DNA of 64,000 nt, taken from assembly GCA_000827205.1 (NCBI GenBank), contig KN832560.1, forward strand, positions 1,307,442-1,371,441. Direction: 5' to 3'. The stretch comes from Plicaturopsis crispa FD-325 SS-3. Its lineage: Eukaryota > Basidiomycota > Agaricomycetes > Amylocorticiales > Amylocorticiaceae. Both the position numbers and the translations under genes were made by a program. Each line of letters opens with the position of its first letter. Positions within the stretch are counted from its first letter, which is position 1. The notes under the pieces are model-generated. The model ran no database searches. It saw nothing but the letters and a program-made list of their open reading frames with translations, and was not told the DNA's origin. This document shows positions 58,150 through 64,000 of the stretch, piece by piece.

Positions 58150-60977
58150 ATGTTGTCGAGCATCTTGCTCGCTGTTCCCCTCGTCTTTGGCGCGTCTGTC
58201 GGTGAGTCTACCGAGGCATACGACGAATGCATCGTCACTAATTGCTTCGTCTAGTCGCCCAACCATCCCCCGCTGTCGTCTGCGTTGCAGGTCAATGCCT
58301 TCAAGGGCTGTCAAATACAACCAGTGCGTCCGTTGTTCGTGCCTCCCTTCCCCTAGCTAACGCATCGCCGCAGTCGGAGCAACCTTGTCGGCACCAGGCG
58401 CATCGACAAGCCTCCTTTTACTTCCAGGGCAATACCAATCATCCACAAGTCCCCAACTACTACATGATACTCTCACCGCGAGCGGCGCGTCCTTATCACC
58501 GTCCGCCGGCTTCTCGAACACAACATCCGTTTCCTTGCCGCTCAATGTCGCACTCCAGCCTGGATTATCGATATATCAGAATGCATTGTACTCCGGCCAA
58601 GCATCGTTCTCCCAGCTGCCATCCACACCTGCTGGCAACAACTCCACCCCACTGTCCGCCGGCTCGCTCGCTCTCGCATCCAATGTGTGGGCAGCGGTTA
58701 ATGCCGGCTCCAACAACCGCGTCATCCTCTGGAACTCTGTCCCCGATATCTCGCAACTTCCCTCTAGCAACGCAGGATCGCTGTCCCTCCTGGACATGCA
58801 GTCATCTTCGTGCTCACCACCGTGCTCCGGCTCCGGTGTGTGCACCGCGAACGGCACGTGCTCGTGCCCACCTGGGTTCAACGGCACGTCCTGCGAGTCG
58901 TGCGCTGAGGGCTTCTTTGGACCGTCGTGCCAGGCCTGCCCGGCGGGCTGCACATCGTGTGACGAGGGTATCGGAGGCACGGGCAGATGCCTCAAGCCGA
59001 CTGTCAGCAACGCGCCGTCGTCGTGCAACTGCTTGAACGGCGCGTGCCAGTCCAACGGCCAGTGCGCTTGTAATGCCGGCTGGACGACCGCCGACAACGG
59101 GACGGCATGCGCAAAGTGCCAGACCGGCTTCTTCCAGACAACGACTGGCGATTGCCAAAGTAAGTCCCTCTATGTACGTTGTGGGTCCTCAGCGACTAAT
59201 GAAGACACGTTCTAGTTTGCCAAATTGGATGCTCTTCATGCGCAGACGGTACGGGAGAATGCACGACCTGCAAGAGTGGGTTCACGCAGGACGCGAACGA
59301 CCGCACCAAGTGCGATGCCCAAGCCTCTACCTCGTCTTCGGGTACACCTTGCCCCGACGGCTCGTTCTCCAGCAGTGGCACCTGCACCCCGTGCTCGCCG
59401 TCATGTCAGACATGCACTGGCGCGACGTCCAATGACTGCGTGATCTGCAAGTCGGGCACGTTCTCGTTCAATGGAAGTTGTGTGGGCACCGACGGTAATG
59501 GTGTTTGTGCTGGAACGGGCGGGCTCATTGCCAATAACGATAATCACGAATGCGACGCGTGCGGCGCGAAGTGCACCTCGTGCAAGATTCCGAACTTCAA
59601 TGTCGCGTCGACGCCAGACCAGTTACAATGCACCGGCTGTCTGCCCGGGTTTGTCCTCTCGCAGGGCAAATGCGTCGAAAGCTGCCCATCTGGCACTTTC
59701 CTCTCGCCCACGGATAACTTGACGTGCACAGGTGTGTTGATCCACTCTGATTAGCAACTCTTCCATAACTGACAAATGACATCCCAGCGTGCGACTCGTC
59801 ATGCGGTACTTGCGTCGGTGACGCCAAGTTCTGTCTCACTTGCGCGAACAACCAGCTTGCATCGCAAGGCTCCTGTGTCGCGTCCTGCCCATCCAACACC
59901 TTCTCGTCTTCTGGACAGTGTGTTCCCTGCCACCCTGATTGCGCAACATGTTCCGGCTCGGCGTTCAACCAGTGCTCGAGCTGCACCTCCACGCGGCCCG
60001 TCCTCACCAGCGGCCGCTGCCTTCCTACGTGCAGCCAGACGCAATTCTTCGACAAGACGTCCTCGTCGTGTCAATCGTGCGACTCCAGCTGCTCTAGCTG
60101 CTCCGGTTCAGGGCCCAGCAACTGCCTCGCGTGTTCGTCATCTTCGCAAGTCCTCAAGGGCGGCTCATGCGTCTCCGCCAACTGTAACGGGACCTCCAGC
60201 GTCGTCCCCGGACTTGGCGTCTGCCTATCTGACCTCGTCGTCGCGCCACAAGCCTCGGGCACCAGCGCCGCCCCGTCGCTGCCCTCTGTGACCGGACTCA
60301 ACACGCCGACAACCGTGACACAACGCCGCCCGCTGGAGTGGTGGGAGATCCTGCTCATGGCGCTCGGCTGTGCGTTCATCTTCCTCGTCTTCCTGTGGTG
60401 CTGGCGCCGGCGCGCGCGCAAGACCCGCGCGAAGCGCACGCAGCAGTTCGCGCAGGCGAAAGCGCTGGACACGCGCACGAACTGGCGCTGGCGGCTCGTG
60501 CGGTTCGGTGAGAAGCTCTTCGGGCACAAGGCGAGCCGCCGCGTGGACGTGGAGCAGGGGCGCGACATGGACATGGACATGAAGCGGCTGCGCCTGCGCG
60601 AAGAGGCGGAGGAGGAGGCGCTGCACGACCGCGAGATGGAGAAGATCGTCGGCGCGTACCAGTACTCGCGCGCGTCGACGCTGCCGTCGCTGCACTCGTA
60701 CAACCACCACCAGCACCGGCGGCTGTCCGCGGACTCGCTGTACTCGCAGGTGACGGGCCTTCCGCGGCGGACGCCTGAGCCGCGGCAGCCTGTGAAGGAC
60801 AAGGACCCGCGCTCGCGGTTCTCGTCGACGACCGTCGGGAGCTCGCTGCGGTCGAAGCCGTCGATGCGGTCGAATAACAGCGCGGCGCCGCCCATGCCCA
60901 CAGATGCGGAGGCGTATGCGATGTCGTGGCGGGAGCCGAATCACACGGGCGGCTCGAAGAATCCGTTCAGACGATAG
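58150..60977 (+). CDS. Cysteine-rich single-pass membrane protein (EGF/furin-like repeats), orphan receptor
   Basis: Five exons (58150-58201, 58255-58323, 58374-59159, 59216-59731, 59788-60977) give 870 residues. A signal peptide (MLSSILLAVPLVFGASV) is followed by a Ser/Thr-rich domain of about 160 residues, then roughly 450 residues of repeated CxxC and CxxCxxxxG units (e.g. CSCPPGFNGTSCESC, CHPDCATCSGS) like EGF, laminin-EGF and furin-like repeats. A membrane segment (WEILLMALGCAFIFLVFLWCW, about residues 658-680) precedes a basic, Arg-rich cytoplasmic tail of about 190 residues. No kinase domain is present. Such proteins are conserved in agaricomycetes without a known ligand. It is expected at the plasma membrane. 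Role unknown; a sensor or adhesion function is an inference from layout. Confidence 0.85.
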
Positions 60978-61660
60978 GCGATACCGGAGCTTGCTATCGA
61001 GCCATGTGGACTTTGTTTAGATGGATGGGATGGACATATTTCGCTCACTTTCATGACTTTCATTTCCTTTGTTGATTACTTTACCATCCTTGCTATAGCA
61101 CTAGTAGTTACATGCATTTGTACCCCTACACATTGTAATCATATTTTCCATCCCTCTATCGCTGCAACTTCAAGTCCAAGTTGTCCTGTCGGACGCGGCT
61201 TGAACCGCGTCGTGTTGATTGCCCTTCGCTTGCTCTGCTGAGTACCTTGTCCTCCTTTATGATTCCGCGGCTGCGTTATCGTCGCCCCAGAAATGCTCTT
61301 CGTATATCTCCTTCGGACCGTTCCATCCAGGCCAGCCAGATATCACTGACATCTGTGCAAAACGTGTGTAATTCGAGGGTGGACGCCCGAGCGCTGTCAT
61401 GTGTACTGATCTCTAACGGCATGTAGCGCTGCATGTCTGGCTTTTCCTGGCCGTCTCTCCAGCTATAGCCTGCCTCAAGGCAGAGAAACAACGATGCCAT
61501 CGTCGGATATCGTTCTCCGGTTGGACAGGTCCTCATTATTGCTTTCTCACCGTCCTGGTTGCTGGTTGCTGTCTGAGGCTGCTTCGTCCCACCCACCCTC
61601 TGCATCTCCCCTTGACGGTCACGAAGTCTCTACGTAGGCTCCTCCGTGCATCGGACTGAC
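60978..61660. other. Intergenic region
   Basis: Between two plus-strand genes. It holds the 3' end of the receptor gene and the promoter of the phosphatase gene; no further gene is supported. Confidence 0.5.
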
Positions 61661-63142
61661 ATGATTGCACCCCCGACGGGGCGCACTCTTGCGTACGCGA
61701 GCGACATACCGGGAAGCAGACTTGCGCCCGAGGACGGTCCGTTTCCGTACCAGGAGCTGCGGGACCAGGATGTGTGGACAGAGCTGGCCGCACTGGCAAA
61801 GCCCCAGAGCACGACGTTCGATTCGGCGCAGGCGCACAAGGCAGACAGCATTAACTTCCAGCCGTGTCACGTCTCGCGCACGCAGGACCGGTATGTCGTG
61901 CAACAGCTCAATATACACGGTCGAATGTGGACCTTGACGGGTGTCTTTGATGGTGCGTCCAGCAGTCAATACACTAATGCTCGCAGTTAACCTGGTTCGT
62001 TTTCAGGCCATCTTGGAGACAGTACTGTCGAGCACACTGCGTTCCATATGCCCATTATCATCCGGAACTTACTCCTAGACGCATTCAAAGACGATCCCTC
62101 GCGTCTCACATCTCCGGCATTCATCGCTGATCTTCTCGCACGATCCATTACCTCTTTTGACGATGCCATAGCCAACGATGTGCTGGGTCTATTTCCGGGC
62201 GGCATTGACGCGCTTTCGCGCATGTCAAACAAAGAGATACAGAACATCATCAACGACCAGAATGACGGCGGGCGGAATTACCAGAAAGCCAAGCTATGTA
62301 TGCATGGCACTACTGCCCTCATATCCCTCGTCGACCCAGAGCGCGAAAACCTGTGGGTCGCGAACCTCGGCGATTGCCAAGCTGGTCCGTTTCCGTTTTT
62401 GCTTCCTTTCTTACGTCTGTTTAACCCTCAGCACGTGCGTAGTCCTCGTCTCGCACGAACGCGGCGAAGAGTGGAACATTCAAGTGCTGACAAAAAACCA
62501 CAACGGCGACAACGATGCGGAGGTGGACCGCGTGCGGTCTGAGCATCCAGGCGAGCCGGGATGCGTCGTAGACCGACGCGTTCTCGGTGCGATCGCGCCC
62601 TTCCGATGTAAGCCACTGCCGTGCGTCTGCACGCGGTAAGAGAGGCTGATGTCCGCGCGACCGCAATAGGTATCGGCGACGTCCCGTTCAAGCAGCCGCC
62701 CGAGTTTACGCGGCGGATTCTGTACAACCTATACCCCGGATTCCACGATACCTCCCCATGGGAGGAGTTCCTCGTCCGCAACCGGACGCCACCCTACATA
62801 TCTGCGCAGCCCGAGGTTACGCATCACGCACTCAGCTTACCTGCGTCTACACCGCGCCGACAGTTCTCGCCGCAGACCCGCCCCGCACGCTTCCTGATCC
62901 TGACCTCCGATGGCTTTTCCGATCTATGCCACGGTGGTGCGGGCGAGCGGGAGGTCATTGGCGCGTGGGCACGGAGCATGGTTGGTCGCCGGTCACTGTC
63001 GGAGAAGTCCGACAATATGGCACTGCGGCTGCTCTGGCACGCGCTGGGCGGCGAGGACAGTTCGAGTGTCTCGAGAGTGCTGACTCTTGATATGGATGGG
63101 CCGTGGATCGATGACACCGCCATCGTTGTGCAAACGCTGTAA
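61661..63142 (+). CDS. PP2C-type protein serine/threonine phosphatase
   Basis: Metal-dependent phosphatase related to PP2C and pyruvate dehydrogenase phosphatase. The start at 61661 was chosen as the first ATG (MIAPPTGRTLAYASD). Landmarks: SRTQDRYVV, the metal-binding motif VFDG joined over an intron to HLGD, GTTALISLV, WVANLGDCQA joined to VLVSHERG, RFLILTSDGFSDL and, at the C-terminus, WIDDTAIVVQTL. The Asp residues that bind the two metal ions are present. In the metal-binding motif Leu replaces the Gly usually found after DGH, as in some basidiomycete members of the family. Location could be cytosolic or mitochondrial; no clear signal is visible. Confidence 0.85.
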
Positions 63143-63382
63143 GTAAGTTTGCGTGTATGTTTGCCATTAATGTACTTGCCATGCGTAGTTGCTGTAACTG
63201 TTTTATCTCTTCTGTTTTTTCTCTTGCTTTGGGTTTACGGGGACCGTAATCGGTAGGGCTATGTCTGGGAAACACGGTGGACAATTTGCCCGTCGATAAC
63301 ACTGGTATAATAGTGGTCGCCCGTTAGCTACATTTGTAACTTCAAGCTGGTCCGCTACGTCGCATAACTTATGTTCGACTGG

Positions 63383-64000
63383 CAGTGTTGTCAAAGGAAT
63401 GACGGCCGTCATTCCGGGACTGGCCGTTTACGGTTTTGCCAGGTTTTTACGCCGGAATTACGCCGGAATCGAGGGAAATCAAAACCGTCAAGAACGCGAG
63501 TCTAGACAACCACGAGGCGGATAACGCGACGCGACGCGCCAGTGGCGCCTAATGAGAATGCTCAGGGGACGCAGACCATGGCAGCACGTCCACGCAAGGC
63601 TCTCGGAAAATATGTATGAAGTCGGTTTCAGGTGCATACTTAGCGTATGAATTTTCTAGGCTCAAAGAAGATAAGGGAACATTGTTTCAGAGGATGGCAT
63701 TGCAAACCAGCACTCCTTTAAGGCCTGTATACGAACATTTCACTGAAACTAAGCCACGAAAAAATTTCCAAAGGACCTCGCCGCCTATACTTGGCTTAAA
63801 TCAATGTTAGAGCTACCCACTCCTGCGAGCGAGCGTTGCAAGGCCCTCCAGACCAAGGCCGGTTAGAGGACATGGCTCGGATTTCCTTTTTTAGCACACT
63901 TCACATCATTTCACAAGTTCTTGACGCCTACTTTACGCCCCGTCATTACGCCGTCAAAAAACGGCAAAACGGCATTCCCAGGAGTTTACGCCGTCATTCC
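63383..64000. mobile_element. Left part of a short hAT-type element, cut by the window end
   Basis: The left end reads CAGTGTTGTCAAA, the CAGTG-type terminus usual for hAT elements, and runs into a perfect 20-bp palindrome (63396-63415). The last 10 bases of the window, CCGTCATTCC, are the inverted complement of the sequence at 63396-63405, with further GACGGCGTAAT-like subterminal repeats before them. The element should therefore end about 13 bp past the window. The inside has no transposase I can recognise (one open frame of 64 codons), so it is probably non-autonomous. Confidence 0.6.

Noticed and set aside
58576-60944. Several antisense frames over the receptor gene, up to 276 codons
   Set aside because: GC-rich codon use on the coding strand creates open antisense frames; there are no motifs and no splice structure.
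1-64000. CRISPR arrays, bacterial operons or prophage
   Set aside because: No regularly spaced short repeats; the gene structure is eukaryotic throughout.

Overview
The window is nuclear DNA of a filamentous fungus, almost certainly a basidiomycete of the Agaricomycetes. The evidence is dense genes on both strands, introns of about 45-70 bp with GT-AG ends and CTAAC-type branch points (one gene has 32 exons), and family content: cerato-platanins, a PL14 lyase, an S10 carboxypeptidase, an OPT transporter, a group IIC P-type ATPase, REV1 with a BRCT domain, and an expanded DUF6699-like family. The exact taxon cannot be fixed from this sequence. There is one assembly gap (1028-1744).

Left third (1-18 kb) is an accessory, repeat-built region. 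Three tandem minus-strand genes of a DUF6699-like family (copies A, B, C) each carry a related 5' flank. A fourth flank at the left edge has no gene, so another copy probably lies just outside. A segment with a cerato-platanin gene is present twice (1747-2867 and 13884-15171). The second copy holds a 183-bp MITE flanked by TA, with the empty site visible in the first. Cerato-platanin copy 1 has two compensating deletions that rewrite 41 central residues; a third cerato-platanin and a decayed fragment are nearby. A protein kinase between this block and a 153-159-bp tandem repeat looks broken. A small secreted four-cysteine protein follows at 17.5 kb.

Middle (20-35 kb): a 2-oxoglutarate-oxygenase-fold protein that appears to have lost its iron ligands, a complete 32-exon Na+/K+-type P-type ATPase, an MCP1-like mitochondrial outer-membrane protein, and two more DUF6699-like genes (D on plus, E on minus). 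Copy E is bracketed by a ~230-bp direct repeat that is also the promoter side of the following S10 gene.

Right half (35-64 kb) is conventional: S10 serine carboxypeptidase, a single-pass membrane protein, an unrecognised conserved protein, an HMG-box factor, a PL14 lyase, an OPT oligopeptide transporter, a class I methyltransferase, DNA repair polymerase REV1, an orphan cysteine-rich membrane receptor and a PP2C phosphatase. The window ends inside what looks like a short hAT-type element.

No operon-like pathway is evident. The extracellular theme (cerato-platanins, secreted cysteine protein, S10 peptidase, PL14 lyase, peptide transporter) fits a saprotrophic or plant-associated fungus, but that is inference. 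Exon joins were worked out by hand from splice signals and frame; those stated as exact were checked for frame.
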